Assembly (NCBI GenBank): GCA_003255025.1 | Contig: QANY01011423.1 | Location: 764,788 to 828,787, forward strand | Reading direction: 5' to 3' | Source of the DNA: Datisca glomerata | Taxonomy: Eukaryota; Streptophyta; Magnoliopsida; Cucurbitales; Datiscaceae | DNA length: 64,000 nt | In this document: piece after piece, positions 1 to 12,279 of the stretch | How the letters are laid out: every line of letters begins with the position of its first letter | How positions within the stretch are numbered: the first letter of the stretch is position 1 | Made by a program: the position numbers and the translations under genes | Notes under the pieces: model-generated | Database searches by the model: none | The model's input: the letters and a program-made list of their open reading frames with translations, nothing else | What the model was told of the DNA's origin: nothing

Positions 1-480
1 AGAGTTCCGTATGTTTCCTTTACTACGGGCTCATCGATAAAGTTTCTCTCGTTTCCTTTGTTACGGGCTCACTGATAGAGTTTCTCTCATTTCCTTATTT
101 TTCTTTTTCCTTCTCTCGTTTTGAATTTTTCCTCTGTATTCATGTTTCGATCAATGAGAATCACTTTGTTTGTGCAAAATTTATCTATTGAACTTCCTTT
201 TTGTTGTACTTCATTCAAAGACTTGGTAAAATCTGGGGATTAAAATATGGTATTGTGCTGACTTCAAGTTTTCAATGAAACTCATTCTCAAACACTTAGG
301 AAACCTTTGCTTCTCAGTTCTATTTAGAATAATTGTTTCCGTAGTAGAATTAAATTCAAACATTTCAAGTTTCAATATATTTTGTCCTAGAATCTGTTCT
401 CGTGGCATCAATCTTTGTTGGAGAATAAATACCTTTGTGAAATTCGTTCCAAGGAAAAAGACTTTGATTTTCTTTTAGAG
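1..480. other. Gene-free AT-rich stretch with a short direct repeat
   Basis: The first 120 bases contain a roughly 54-bp unit repeated about twice (core TTACGGGCTCA followed by GATARAGTTTCTCTC). No gene, splice-supported exon or transposon terminus is recognisable in the rest. The short ORFs here on both strands look like chance. Confidence 0.5.
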
Positions 481-1140
481 TGAAGGATTTATAATGTGCA
501 TGTTTTCTAAGGACTTTGGTTCAAATAAAAAATCATAACCCCATTTTTCATTCTGAGAGAATGACTCAAGTTCAAGTAAAGAATCATGGTCTCATTTTCG
601 CTTTGAGAGTGACTTACAAACTGCCCATTTTTTTAGATGAGAACTTAGGTTCAAATAAAGAACCATGACCTTGTTTTCATTCTAAGAGAAGATTTTATGA
701 ACTGCCTGCTCCCAATAACTTAGGATCAAATAAAGAATCATGGCCCCGTCTTTACTCTGAGAGTATGACTTATGAATTCTCCCTCCCAAAGAGTTACGCT
801 TTTAATTCCTTCTGAGAGTAACACGTATGAACTGTCATTCCCAATGACTCATACCCTTAGTTCTTTCTGAGAATAGAACTTATGAATTGTCCCTCCCAAG
901 GACTCACGCTCTTAGTTCCTTCTAAGAGTAAGACTTATGAATTGCCCCTCTCAAAGACTCACGCTCTTAGTTCCTTTTGAGAGTATGACTTATGAATTGC
1001 CCCTTCCAATGACTCACGCCATTAGTTCCTCTGAGAGAAGGACTTATGAATTGCCCCTCTCAAGAACTCACGTCTTTAGTTCTTTTAGAGAATAATACTT
1101 ACGAACTGTCTACTCTCAAGGACTCATGCCCTAATTACCC
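480..1140. repeat. Degenerate tandem repeat, unit about 55-60 bp
   Basis: From about 760 to 1130 a unit of roughly 55-57 bp recurs about seven times (core GACTTATGAATTGCCCCTC, then GACTCACGCTCTTAGTTCC, then GAGAGTA). Upstream, from 480 to 760, a longer related unit carries the phrase GGTTCAAATAAAGAATCATG. The units have diverged by substitutions and small indels, so this is an old minisatellite. No coding potential is evident. Confidence 0.75.
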
Positions 1141-1199
1141 TTGTTGTTGAAGATGAGAGAGAGTTGACACCAAGTATTTTTCTTGTAAGCAGTATGCAT

Positions 1200-2060
1200 G
1201 TTATCACGCCATAAGTTTTGATCGAACGCTCAAAATTGAATTCCATGAAATTCTTGAAGAAGTTGATTTTCATATGTTTCCTATGATATATAATTCTCCA
1301 TGTAATTGGCCTCTAGTTAATACGGTTTAATTTCCTAGTTGATTGCTTCACATAATCTTCTTTCACGAATAGTCTTCATGAAAATTACCATAACCTTTGA
1401 CCGTGAACTCCAAAATCGAGTTTTGAAAATTTTTTCTAAACAACTTTCATGTAAATTACCATAATTTTTGTTCAAGAGCTCCAAATTGAGTTCTGCAAGA
1501 TTCTTCAAAAATTAGACATCCATATATTTCTAAAAATATATAATTTTTCATATAATACTATATAAATCAATATAGTTTAAAAATTAAATTTGAAAAGTGT
1601 AAATATGTTTACTTTCCTAAACAGCACCAACGAAAATTATTATAACTTTTTTATCGAGAGCTCTGAATTGATTTCTGTAAAATTCTCCATGAAGTAGATT
1701 TCAATTTATCATGTAGTTAGCTCTTAGTTAATACATTTTAATTTCAGAAGATTACGGTTCTGCATAATCTATTTTTTGAACGACCTTCATGAAAATTATC
1801 ATTTTTTTTTCTTAGGAGCTCCGAATTAAGTTCTGCAAAACTTTTCAAGAAGAAAACATCTATATATCTCTAACAATATATAATGTGCATTGTAATTATA
1901 TTTAATACAGTTCAAAAATTTAATTTGAAAGACATGAATAAGTTTACTTCCATGTACGAAATCACCATAACTTTTGATACAGAACTCCGAATTGAATTCC
2001 GTAAAATTCCCCATATAGCAAACTTTTTATCTTTGTAATTATGTGATTTTCCATGTAATT
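1200..2060. repeat. Degenerate tandem repeat, unit about 160-180 bp
   Basis: The phrase ATGAAAATTACCATAACTTTTG followed by a GAGCTCCGAATTGAGTTC-like segment recurs near 1206, 1388, 1457, 1638, 1795 and 1964. Most spacings are 157-182 bp, with one partial unit of 69 bp. Each unit continues with a TTCTTCAAGAAGTAGA-like and a TATATAATTCTCCATG-like segment. This is a diverged satellite-like array of about five units. Confidence 0.7.
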
Positions 2061-2094
2061 TGGCTTCCAACATTTTTCGTTTCAGTTTCCATTT

Positions 2095-2410
2095 CATTCT
2101 CGTTGTCAAGAACTTGTGTTCTCGTCGTCAAGACAATTCTGTTTCCTTCGTCAAGATAATTTCATTCCCATCAAGATAATTTCATTCCCTGGTAATGACC
2201 TATCCATTTTCTTCGTCAAGACAATTTCATTTCCGTTGTCATGACATTTTCGTTCTCATCGTCAATATAATTTTGTTCCTGTTGTCAAGACATCTTTGTT
2301 CCTGTAGTCATGACCTTTCTCTTCCTGTCATCAAGACAATTCCATTCCCGTCATCAAGACAATTCCGTTCTGCATCGTCACGACATTTTTGTTCTCGTTG
2401 TTTGTTCATT
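2095..2410. repeat. Minisatellite of about 26 bp (CGTCAAGACAATTCCATTCC type)
   Basis: About a dozen imperfect copies of a unit like CGTCAAGACAATTCCGTTCC follow one another. An open frame of 103 codons runs across it on the + strand, but it consists of repeat translation and has no recognisable domain, so I do not call it a gene. Confidence 0.75.
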
Positions 2411-2897
2411 CCTTATTTTTCTGCACTTTTGCACATAGAAAAAAGAAAGAGAAAAATCCTCGAAAATACACCGAACAAAATCTTATGTTTTTTTAAAAAA
2501 GCATGAAAATTTTTCTCTCTCTCTTTTTTTATTTTTTTAGCTTGATAAGCTTTAATTCAAAATTTGATTTAATTTAAAATTTAAAATAATCTCATCATAA
2601 CAAGTTTTAGATAAAATATTTCAAAATTCAAATATATGTTTTAGTATTTAAATCAAATTAAAATTTAAAATTCAAAACTTTGTTGGTCACAAATAAAATA
2701 AATTCTTTGTGTGGATTTGCTGGATCTATTCCTCTTTTTTTTAGAAATTAATAATGATGTAAAAGAAATAAACCAATCGAATATGCAAAGAACGAGTTTA
2801 CCATTTTTCATTATGTTTCCAGAGATGTACTTGTTATCGTTTCCATCTATGCTTCCAACACATTGTCGTTACCATTTTTGTTTCTACTTTCGTTGTT

Positions 2898-2991
2898 GAG
2901 GGGACCGTTTGATTTGGTTTTGAGGGGCTGTTTGATTTGATTTTGAGGGGCCGTTTGATTTGGTTTTGAGGGGCCGTTTGATTTGATTTTT
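2898..2991. repeat. Four-copy 23-24-bp tandem repeat
   Basis: Four near-identical units starting at about 2898, 2922, 2945 and 2968, each reading GAGGGGCCGTTTGATTTG followed by GTTTT or ATTTT. The GGGGCYGTTTGATTTG core resembles the terminal sequence of several plant DNA transposons, so the array may have grown from a MITE end. That origin is inference. Confidence 0.8.
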
Positions 2992-2999
2992 AGCGTTTT

Positions 3000-3780
3000 G
3001 AAATGGATTTCACGATTTTTTTTCTCTCACTCTCAATGAAAGTACCAAAATATAAAGGATTTGTTCGGTATGGGGAAATTTTTACGAACAAATAATAAGT
3101 ATAATAATTTAGAGAGAGAATGAGAGAATAAAGACACAATAATTTACATTGAAAACCTTTAAATAGAAGAAAGACCACGGGAAGACTTTTGATATTCTCT
3201 TATATTTCATATCTCATGTAGGTATGAGTCCTTTCATGTAGGTATCAGTCATACTTATGTTGTTACATATGCCTCTATTTATAGGCTTCCCATTGATTAT
3301 AGAATATAATCAAATCCCACCAAAAATGGAGAATATTCTCCTAAAATTGCGCTTATAAACATTAACAACTAAGTAAATCTTGACTGTTTGATCAAATTAA
3401 TAGTCTTGTTTAGCTTCTCCTTGGATTCCGACATTGGCAAACGTACTTTCGTCTGATTGGTCTCTTCTTCATAAATGCCTAGTTGATCCTACGATTCTCA
3501 TTTTATCTTTTTTTTTTATTGAGTCTTCTTCATAAATGCCTACATGTAATGTGAGAATTTTGACTATACACCAATATTAGATTAAGCAGACACGACATAG
3601 TTTAGATTTATTTCATAGCACTATATATCTTTTTACTCCAATCACATTCAAAGAACAAATGTTTTATGTGATTTTCGTCTTATTACATAAATGATAGATA
3701 TCATTTTGAATAAGCTCTCTCTTCAAAAGATTATGCTTTGAAGGGATATGATCATTTACTAATCTCCAAACAAATATCTA
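3000..3780. other. Gene-free stretch, possibly an LTR remnant
   Basis: Contains phrases such as TTACATTGAAAACCTTTAAA and GAAAGACCACGGG that resemble the transcribed region of old plant retrotransposon LTRs, but no TG/CA ends, primer-binding site or coding domain can be placed. No gene is seen. Confidence 0.3.
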
Positions 3781-4845
3781 GGTTTGGCTAGGATACTAAT
3801 TCTTCAGAGTTTCTTCCAAAATTCTACATTAAGTGTATTGTTGATCGACTTCCTCCATCAATAAATTTTTCCTTGAACAATTCATGGTAAGCAGACTTCA
3901 CAGAGAAACTATCATTCTCACTAAGAGGCCAAATCACTTTATCTTCCTTTGATCTATTATGATAAAGATATAAGATTTCATTACAAACCCAAGGAGGAAG
4001 GTTTGTGACATCCTTTTCATATCCCACCCTCCAGAAGGAGAAATAATATATGAGACTTTAGATAAATTGTTCGTACTCAATTAGAGAAGGAAAACTATTC
4101 AACTAAAGATCATTCCAAATATTCATTGAATTACCATTCTTTATACTCAAAGATATCATCAAAATTAGGTTAGTAAATCTCTTTGAGCATCTTAACCATA
4201 AGCTATTATGGAGAATGGACCAAGCTTGCTTTGCTAGTAAAGCAAAAATGTAACTTTCTACCTCTCTAAAACCAACGCCAACATCATATTTTATAGAGTT
4301 GAACTTTCTCTTAGAATATCATCTCAACTTTTGTTGATCTCCCTATTTATTTCACCAAAATCTCAACATAACAGATTGAGGGCTATCACAAACTTTTTTA
4401 GGCAGCTTGAAACTCATGTCACAGCTTTTAACAATAGTATCTTCATAATCATCCTCTAAAGACCATTTATTCTCAAATTTGAAGCTTACATTCCTTTTCT
4501 CAGAGCTATCATTCAGGTTGGCAACTAACATGTTTTTATCAGCTCCAATATTATGAGGGACTAAAGTTTTCACTGAAGGGAATAATTACAAGGAAGAAGT
4601 GTTTACTAACACTTTATCTAGACTTTCTTAGCTAAAACCATTGCCTTCTCTCTTATTTCTCCATGTAAATAAACAATCATTTGAAGGAACATCTAACACC
4701 TCACAGATATATAAATAATTCTTGAATTTTCTTACTCTAGCAAAATCAAACATTATTCCTCCATTTTTTCTTCTTTATTAAGCATTTTATTAAAATCGCC
4801 CATTATGAATCATGGAATATTTATCCCCTTCAATCTATAATATTA
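3780..4845 (-). pseudogene. Decayed LINE (non-LTR retrotransposon), endonuclease and zf-RVT pieces
   Basis: Read on the minus strand, 4845-4740 encodes an endonuclease-like stretch (WFIMGDFNKMLNKEEK), 4670-4640 encodes the typical LFTWRNKREG motif of plant L1 endonucleases, 4573-4352 encodes the linker towards the reverse transcriptase (KFENKWSLEDDYEDTI), and 4027-3824 encodes the segment before the zinc-finger region (VIWPLSENDSFSVKSAY). The catalytic RT core that should lie between is missing and there are several frame breaks, so the copy is dead and internally deleted. No poly(A) tail or target duplication was found. Family knowledge: these domains occur in this order in plant L1 ORF2. 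Confidence 0.8.
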
Positions 4846-4849
4846 TTTG

Positions 4850-6690
4850 GTTAGAAGAATGTTTTACCAGTGTGGATGAAGAATTTGTTGCAAAATCTGT
4901 TATATATGAACTATTTTACTATAATATGTGTTGCTGCTGAAATCACTTATGAGTTTGTCTTGAACATATGAGAACAAACAACTCTAAGGCGAACAAACAC
5001 CGGTGGAAGGAGGTTCCTAATTAAAGAACCTTATATATCTAAGTTAGAGGAGCAGAAAGAATTTGACAAAGTTTTTGTATAGTGGATGAACTTACTTTCC
5101 TTAAGGTTGAGCAGGGGTATATATAGATTCTAGATGAATTTGGCTAATCTGAGGGGTAACTTCTAGCCTTTGATCAGAGCATGTGAGATTGGTTTAAGAG
5201 TGATTGAATGAGAGGACAACACATTAAATGCAGAATCCTTTAATGTGTGCCTCATTGACCTGAAACATGCAATCAACCTTATGCGCGTAATTCAATAAAT
5301 GAGTGCATTAAATCCTAATGACCATTCATACATGTATACATAATCTTTCAGGCCTACGAGCTCCCTCTCTAAACTCTATGTTGTTCGAGGTGGTAGAGGT
5401 TTGGTTTAATTAGAATTCTTGAATATCATCTAAGAGCCTGTCGTTGAATGGTGTCAGTTGTACTTTCTTCGAGTGGGTGCTCTAGTAACCTAGGTCTCGT
5501 TGGTGTTCCCTGGTCTGAGGGGGTGGAGAGGCACGTGTCTTTTCCTTAGGGGAGGATCGAGAAACACCCATAACAATATGTATGTATTTTTTTCTTTTAA
5601 AATAAATTTATTTTTTACAAACGTGGTGTATCATACATGAATGAAATAAAAAATGATCAGATGAAAGGCAACATAAATTTTCCCTTCTCTTCCATCTCCT
5701 TTCTTTCTAGGTAGAATTATTCCATCACAGTATTATATTTATCTTCAAATATATTTTTTGGGTCAAATATCCTCAAAATAAATTATTTTTGAAAACTTTG
5801 TTAACTAACACATCAAAGAAAGTTAAAAGAAACATCAACGAAAGTTAAAAAAATGTCAACGAAAAATCAAGTATAGCTTCTTAATCTTAAGGGATCAATC
5901 AAACTTGTGCATACTTTAGTTTGCTCCTAACTCGTAAAGAACAATTTGTGAGAACGTGATATATGAGTCGCGTGAAATCAATTGGGTGTAGAAGTTGAAT
6001 GCTTAAAAAATATGATAATTTGTAAAAATATACCATTTAACAAAGTAATTTGGAAAAATATATCCCATTTTTAAAAACGGGAATTGTATCCTATGGGCCC
6101 ACTATTTTTTCACTTTTTAATATTGAATTACCCGCTTACCCATTTTGTTTCTTTCACTTTTCTTCTCCATTTATTCTCAATTCTCTTGGGTCACCACTTG
6201 TACTAGCAAACAGGTTTCATTCAAAATGCTCTCAATTTTGACCTTCTCACTCACTGAGAAATGGAACAACAAGTAGAGAATTTTGTGCGGATGAATATGG
6301 AATCACTGTGAGAAGGCTGCGAGAAATATATTCATATTGAGCAGCGCAAGATGTAGGTCTTTTTTGTTTCTTTTCAGGAATCGCTGGAAAATGTACAAAA
6401 TGAAGGTAAGCCTTCTACTTTTGTTTTCACGTGCTTGGTGGAAAATTGGGTTTTGGAAAGTGATTAATAGTTGTGCTTCCCATCATTTATGGAAGAAGAA
6501 AAAAATTGAGATGTGGCTTTAAATTTATAAATTTATAGATAGAATTAAAGTTGCATCCACTTAATTTGAAGGAAAACTAGCGGAGCTTAAAGTTAAGCTG
6601 AGAGAGTGAGATGGTGATTTTTTGAAAGCTCTAGAAATTTGTGCTCCTTGAGTTTGAAATTGATTGAAAAGTGGTTTTGTTCTTAAATTC
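4850..6690. other. Gene-free stretch, nothing recognised
   Basis: About 1.8 kb of AT-rich DNA with short random ORFs on both strands. No conserved motif, splice-bounded exon or transposon terminus could be supported. Part of it may be old transposon or intergenic DNA. Confidence 0.5.
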
Positions 6691-6695
6691 ATATT

Positions 6696-7915
6696 TGTTG
6701 ACCCTAGTCAATGTGACAATTTTGATGATGACAAATAATACATTGACTAATATTTTAATTAAGCGTGCATGTTCTAAATAAAGTAAAAATAAGGTTGAAA
6801 ACACGTAATCTTAAGCGTTTATGCAAAAAGCATAAATGGCAATCGAAATTGTACATGGCGAGATTCATGCGACATATTATGAAAGGCACAAAGTATATCA
6901 AGCAAACTCCAAATAGCCTAAATCAAAGTTGGTTGAACTCATAATGTTGCAAGGAATTCAGAACTGGATCAAACCATCCATGAACCAGAACGTAGAAGAC
7001 CGAACTGAATAGAATTGTGTAAAGATGTCAAGGCCTGGTTCATCTCTGGTTCGGTGTCCAAACCAACTCAATTTGGAGACTAATTCGATCATACCAGTGG
7101 GAAATCGGACATGCCAATTTTAAACTAGCTAGACTAGTTTTCTAACTAGTGCTACCAGTTTACAAAAAAAGGAAATTACTTGAGTAACTGTATAACTGAT
7201 CAGAATGGTAGAGAAACTGGACAAACCAGTTTGCTTGATTAGGAATCTCCCTAAATCAAGCATCAGTGCCACCAATTTTCCAAACAGGGTAGACTGGTTC
7301 AGGGTTGTTTCTCTCCACTATAAATAGGCGAGCCCTTTTCACATTCCAACACACCTCTCCACTTGTCTCTCACGAAGTTCTATAGAGTTTAATACTTTGA
7401 GAGGCTTGTATTTTGAGCGAGAATTTGAGAAACATTCAAAAGAGAAGCTAGAAAATATTGTGAGTGAAAAAAATGAGATATCTACTATCTGAGAGAGTGA
7501 GTGATTCTTTAAGAGATTCGAAGATCTCGACCGAGCTGCATTATCAAGGTCTGATCGACATCATAAGCCAATAGATTTGCAAAGGTTTGATCTTCACCGT
7601 TAAGAAGATCGTTGAGAAAAATATTCAAGATGGGATCCTTAGAGCATGAACATATGGATATATTTTCTCGAACCACGTAAACATATTGTGTGTCGTATCT
7701 CTCTCTTCTCACTCTCTTTATATTTATGTGTACTTTATTTTCCGTGCTTAGTTTCTCACACATTTAATTCATGCACATTAATATTCCATATTTATTATAA
7801 TTGCTTTGTTTATTTATAGCAATTAATATATATTTTAAACAATTTGATTTCAAATTTTAAAATCTTACCTTTTAACCTTTTTTCCTTAATAAAGACGTGT
7901 CATATCAATCTTACA
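6696..7915 (+). repeat. 5' LTR of Copia A copy 1
   Basis: Begins TGTTGACCC and ends TCTTACA directly before the primer-binding site. It shares its opening segment and U5 region with the LTRs of the minus-strand copy (34336-37002 and 29328-30560). A TATAAATA box sits at 7319-7326. The U5 part around 7680-7770 is repeated in the 3' LTR remnant near 12970-13050. Confidence 0.85.
7319..7326 (+). promoter_or_regulatory. TATA box of the Copia A 5' LTR
   Basis: TATAAATA within CACTATAAATAGGCG. The same context (CCACTATAAATAGGAG) is found on the minus strand in the LTR of the second copy at 34807-34814, so it is conserved between family members. Confidence 0.7.
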
Positions 7916-7933
7916 ATTGATATCAAAGCAATA
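7916..7933 (+). other. Primer-binding site of Copia A copy 1
   Basis: ATTGATATCAAAGCAAT follows the LTR end. It resembles the plant Copia site TTGGTATCAGAGC that pairs with initiator tRNA-Met, with several mismatches. The minus-strand copy has ATTGATATCAAAGTAAGG in the same place. Confidence 0.65.
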
Positions 7934-8141
7934 TTCTTACACCTTAAAAGACTTCACCATCTTACGTAATGGCAATCACGAGTGGATCTGTTATTGAAGG
8001 TGAATTTACCACTAGACCATATTTCTTAAATTTAAATAACTATACATATTGGAAAGCTCTAATGAAAATTTATATATAATCTATAGATTATAATTTATGG
8101 GATGTCATAGAAAATGATTCTCACATTCCATACAAAACTAT

Positions 8142-8951
8142 TGGGCCTTTGATCTGAGAAACTTTTTATTTCCTAAATTTCCTCTCATCTTTTTTATCAT
8201 AGGTTCAATGGATGTAGCCTAACAGTGAAAAGTCTGATGGTGCAATATAATAATGAAGAATGTTGATTACCTCGATATCAATTATAATACAATTTTTACT
8301 AAACTAAAACAATTTCCTATAAGTACCAGCATGCATTCAAAAAAACTGTACAGAGCATGGATTTTTAGTTCCACCCATCCCATACTCTCTTTTTTCCAAT
8401 CTCCAATGTTGTCAATCTTCATCATCTTCAAGGCTACAAGTGGGGGGTGCAGAATTGATGGCGTAGGGACAATCATGCTTCTACTAGTATTTCCAGGATG
8501 AATGAAGGCAACTTAGAGCAGTAAGTTAAAGATTAAGATTTTTGATGGGAGAGAGGGGGGACGACCGTCATACAAGGCGTGTTTTACAGGCATCTAGTAG
8601 TAGGGAAAATATTGTTAACAAAAAGCTCAAGTGATAAATATAATATGAAAATTATAAATATTCTTAAATCACCTACAAAGGAAATTTTTGAGAGAGTTAT
8701 GGCAACAGCTGAGACAGATGCTGGACGAGGTGGCTTGGGACTAGATTCAGCTATGGTGTTGTGGCTGGCTCGCTGGGGCAAGAGAGCTTTTGAGATGGTG
8801 AGAGAAAAAGAGTCATAAAAAGGAGGCGTAAGAGATCCATATGAGAAATGTAGAGCAGGGTTATTTGACAGAGGAGCTGCTGCATGCGAGATGAGATTAA
8901 CTCGAGAGGAAGCATGAGAAATGGTTGCAGTATTTGGGATTAGGGACTTTT
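8142..8951. mobile_element. Unidentified ~0.8-kb insertion in gag
   Basis: Comparison with the minus-strand copy shows that gag sequence stops after CATACAAAACT (about 8140) and resumes near 8952. The intervening ~0.8 kb has no counterpart in copy 2. I found no clear terminal inverted repeats or target duplication. It contains an open frame on + at 8579-8818 and one on - at 8476-8282 whose wording (PPLVALKMMKIDNIGDW) faintly recalls leucine-rich-repeat disease-resistance proteins. That resemblance is weak, so I assign no function. Confidence 0.5.
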
Positions 8952-9593
8952 AGCAAATTGAATGTTGAATATAAAAAGAAAGTATCATTAAATGTTAAAG
9001 CTATGAATGGGTTAACTATACCCTTGATCAAAATGAGTTTAATAGAATATCCAATTGTGAATCTGCTAAGTCAATATGACACATGCTTGAAGTCATACAT
9101 AATTGTATTAACCAAGTTAAAGAGTCTAAGATAAGCATGCTCGTACATAATTATGAATTGTTTAAAATAAGAAATGAAGAATCTGTGTGTGACATGTTTA
9201 CTCGATTAACCGATATTATTAATTGACTCAAATCTCTTAAAAAATCCTACTCTAATGTGAAAACTGTAAGAAAAATTCTCAGGTGCTTACCAAAGAGTTG
9301 GGAAGCTAAAGTTACAGCGATTCAAGATGTCAAAGATCTCAACATTCTGCTTCTCGGAGAACTCATTGGATCATTGATGACATATGATATGAGACTCATA
9401 GAAAATGAAGAAGAAGAAACGCAAAGAATAAGAGTATAACTCTCAAATAAAAAATAGAGCTATCAGACAATGAAAACAAAGATTATGATGAAGAAGATGA
9501 TATAACTCTCCTCACGAGACGTTTCAAAAGATTCTTAAATAGACAAAAGAGTACCTCAAGAAATGATGAGAAAAAAATATCACGTGACGTACT

Positions 9594-11714
9594 TGTTGGG
9601 GGTTATGCCCTCAAAGTATGTGTATTGACATTTTGATATGAAACTTAAAGAGGATTACATTTTTCTTATAATTGTTATTTTAAATTATTGTTGAATAATT
9701 TATATAAATGTCTGAAAATTCCATATTCATTAATGAAACTATGATATTGTATTAGTACGAGATGATTAAGATCATAGATAATGAATAAAATTATCAGCAA
9801 CATGTTAAAGTATAGAATCTTTAATGAATGGTTGCTAGTACGGTTCTCTAAGCATTATGAATGCGTGTGATCTAGATCTAGATCATTGATGTGGATAGAC
9901 ATCTTAGTGAATGTATTTTATATAATAAGATTATAAATGATAGGACCAATGTGAATTAATAAATTTATTAACATACCGTTTATCATAAAGATAATACACA
10001 TGAATTCGATGATTATATGTAGATCAGTCTGAATCCTGAGTAGTCATGAACTCCTATGCATGTCTACTAGATCTTTTGATTCACTCGTTAAGATCTGTTT
10101 GTTAATCAGGCTAGTGACTTTATTTTGGAGATTCAGTGATGTGGATGGCTGGGGACATAATCTTACAAAATTTGGAATCTAAATTTTCCTAACAGATCGT
10201 ATATTGATTATCTTAAGTGTTAATTCTGCAACTGAGTGGTTATTGAGCTCAAATTTATAATAAAATTATAAATTAGTCATTCACTAGTAGATTAATGGTA
10301 CTTAATGATCAAGAGGTAATTAGGAGGGTAAAACGATAATTTTGACTAGTTCTAATTTATGAACCAATAATTGGAGAACAAAACTATATGAAATGATTAT
10401 GTTAGTGGAGTACATGAGAATACTCTGTAAATACATTTTATAATCTCTAAGAGTGTAATTCTATATTTATAGTGAAATGAAATTAATAAATAAGATTATT
10501 TAATTAAATAGTCTAATCAATAATCTGATTTATTGGAGCTTAAGATTATAGGTCTAAGATCTCCAAGTCACCTCTATACTACGTTGTCTAGGGTGTGAAT
10601 ATTTTAGGACATGAGAAAGTACTAACTTGCAAAAAGAATTTTTATTCTGGGTCAAGTACATAATTATGAGATAATTATGTGTGATGAATTAATTAATTAA
10701 ATTATTTATATATTAAAATATAATTTTTAAAAATTATATATATATAATTATCAATTTTTTATTATCGATAAGTTAGACAGAAATATTTAATTTGTGAAAT
10801 TAGATAATTAAATTATTATTAGATAATAATTTAAATCAACTAAATCTTTTATTTGTGAAATAACAGATAAGTTAGTAGATATGGATAATCAGATATATTA
10901 ATTTTGAATTGACTGATATCTAGATAATTATCTAATTAAAATAGATATTTAATTTATAGTAATTGTCACGTGCCAATCACTAATAGGGTATCAGAAATTA
11001 ACATGGACTACTGTGGTCTCATTGCAATTGGTAATTTTATAATTCAATATTATTTCAGTTTATCCCTAAAAATCTGAAACGCTATTATCTAGAATATATA
11101 CATATATTATTCTAATGGCCTAAGTAGTTGAAAGCAGAGGAAAGAATCAGTTGATCAGATAATCAGTTTGTCAATCAAGAGTTGAATTGAGAACACGATT
11201 GGTGTCAGAGAGATTTTCTTCTGTGATTAAACGTTAATCAAATCTCTAAAAGAATAATCATCACGTTCTTTTAGAGAATCGTCTCACTAAAGTTATTCTC
11301 AATAAATCTCTAGATCTCATGTGTTCAGAACATCTAGAGACAAAAAAGTATATTGTAATATTCTATGTGCTCACACACGTCCTAGTGCATTGTGGATTGA
11401 CTTGGAAGATCTTGTGTGGATCTCGAAGTCTACTGATCATTGAAACAATTTTGTGGGAATGGAGGATGAATCGATTTTTACAAGGACACTTGATATAGAC
11501 TACAAGAGGTATATGATTCCTAACCTTGTATGTTGTAAATTAACTTATAAATATATAATGAATCCTGACTGATTGAAAAAGAGTTTTCAATAAAAGTTTT
11601 TATTTGGTTATCGTGGCTTGCATAAGTTTTATTTTATTAAAAAGATTTATTTTATTAAAAGTTTAATTTTTCAAAAGGCCACGTGCCTCCACGCTTCCGC
11701 CGCGACGACCAACA
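9594..11714 (+). mobile_element. 2.1-kb LTR-like insertion (probable solo LTR), family L, copy 1
   Basis: The insertion begins TGTTGGGGG and ends CGACCAACA, so its termini form the 6-bp inverted repeat TGTTGG/CCAACA typical of LTRs. It is flanked on both sides by GTACT (9589-9593 and 11715-11719), a perfect 5-bp duplication. Removing it rejoins the gag zinc-knuckle region, as seen in the uninterrupted copy at 33440. No coding domain and no internal LTR pair is visible in the 2121 bp, which fits a solo LTR left by LTR-LTR recombination. A non-autonomous element is the alternative. A diverged copy with both ends missing lies at 54086-56130. Confidence 0.85.
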
Positions 11715-12279
11715 GTACTCACATGCTACAAATGCAAAAAAGTTGGACATATCAAGGCCAATTGTCTTAACCTAGCCAACACTCCAAATAAATTCAAAAT
11801 AAAAACATTCAAAGCAACTTGGGATGAGACCGATAAAAATGACGTTGAAGAAGAAGAGGAAGTACCAAACATGTGCTTCATGGCTTTGAAAGTCGAGGTA
11901 AGTTTTCTAAACTAACTTTAAATACTAAGCCTAACTATGATGATCTTGAATTGGTTTTGAAGATTCTTTTGGAGAACTTGAAAAAGTACAATTGAAAAAT
12001 AGAATTATGAAAAATGATTTTACAAAACTCTAAGGAGAAAATGAGTATTTAAAGAAAGAAAATTTAAAAATCAAAGCTACTCTACATTTAACGATAGAGA
12101 TCTTGTTAGATGTCAAAAGAGAGAAAAATATTTAAATACAACACTTCAAAACTTTACATATGGTAGTAATAATTTAACAAACTCCTTAGAAATTAAATGT
12201 ATGCTTCCGATAAAAGAGGATTATGGTACACCTCTTTTCAAAATCAGAAAAATAAAAATGTTTTTGTAAAGCCTAAATA

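Larger units (their letters stand above)
7968..11920 (+). pseudogene. gag region of Copia A copy 1, interrupted by two insertions
   Basis: The start at 7968 reads MAITSGSVIEGEFTTRPYFL and continues with NNYTYWKALMKIYI and SIDYNLWDVIEND, the usual N-terminus of this gag type. It resumes at about 8955-9440 with ESAKSIWHMLEV, VKESKISMLVHNYE and KTVRKILRCLPKSWEAKVTA (UBN2-type gag). The CCHC knuckle (CYKCKKVGHIKANC) resumes at 11720-11770 after the 2.1-kb insertion. In-frame stops and frameshifts occur throughout. The matching region of copy 2 is at 33400-34290 on the minus strand. Confidence 0.85.

Noticed and set aside
2195..2506. 103-codon ORF on the plus strand
   Set aside because: It runs through a 26-bp minisatellite, its residues repeat with the DNA unit, and no homology is recognisable.
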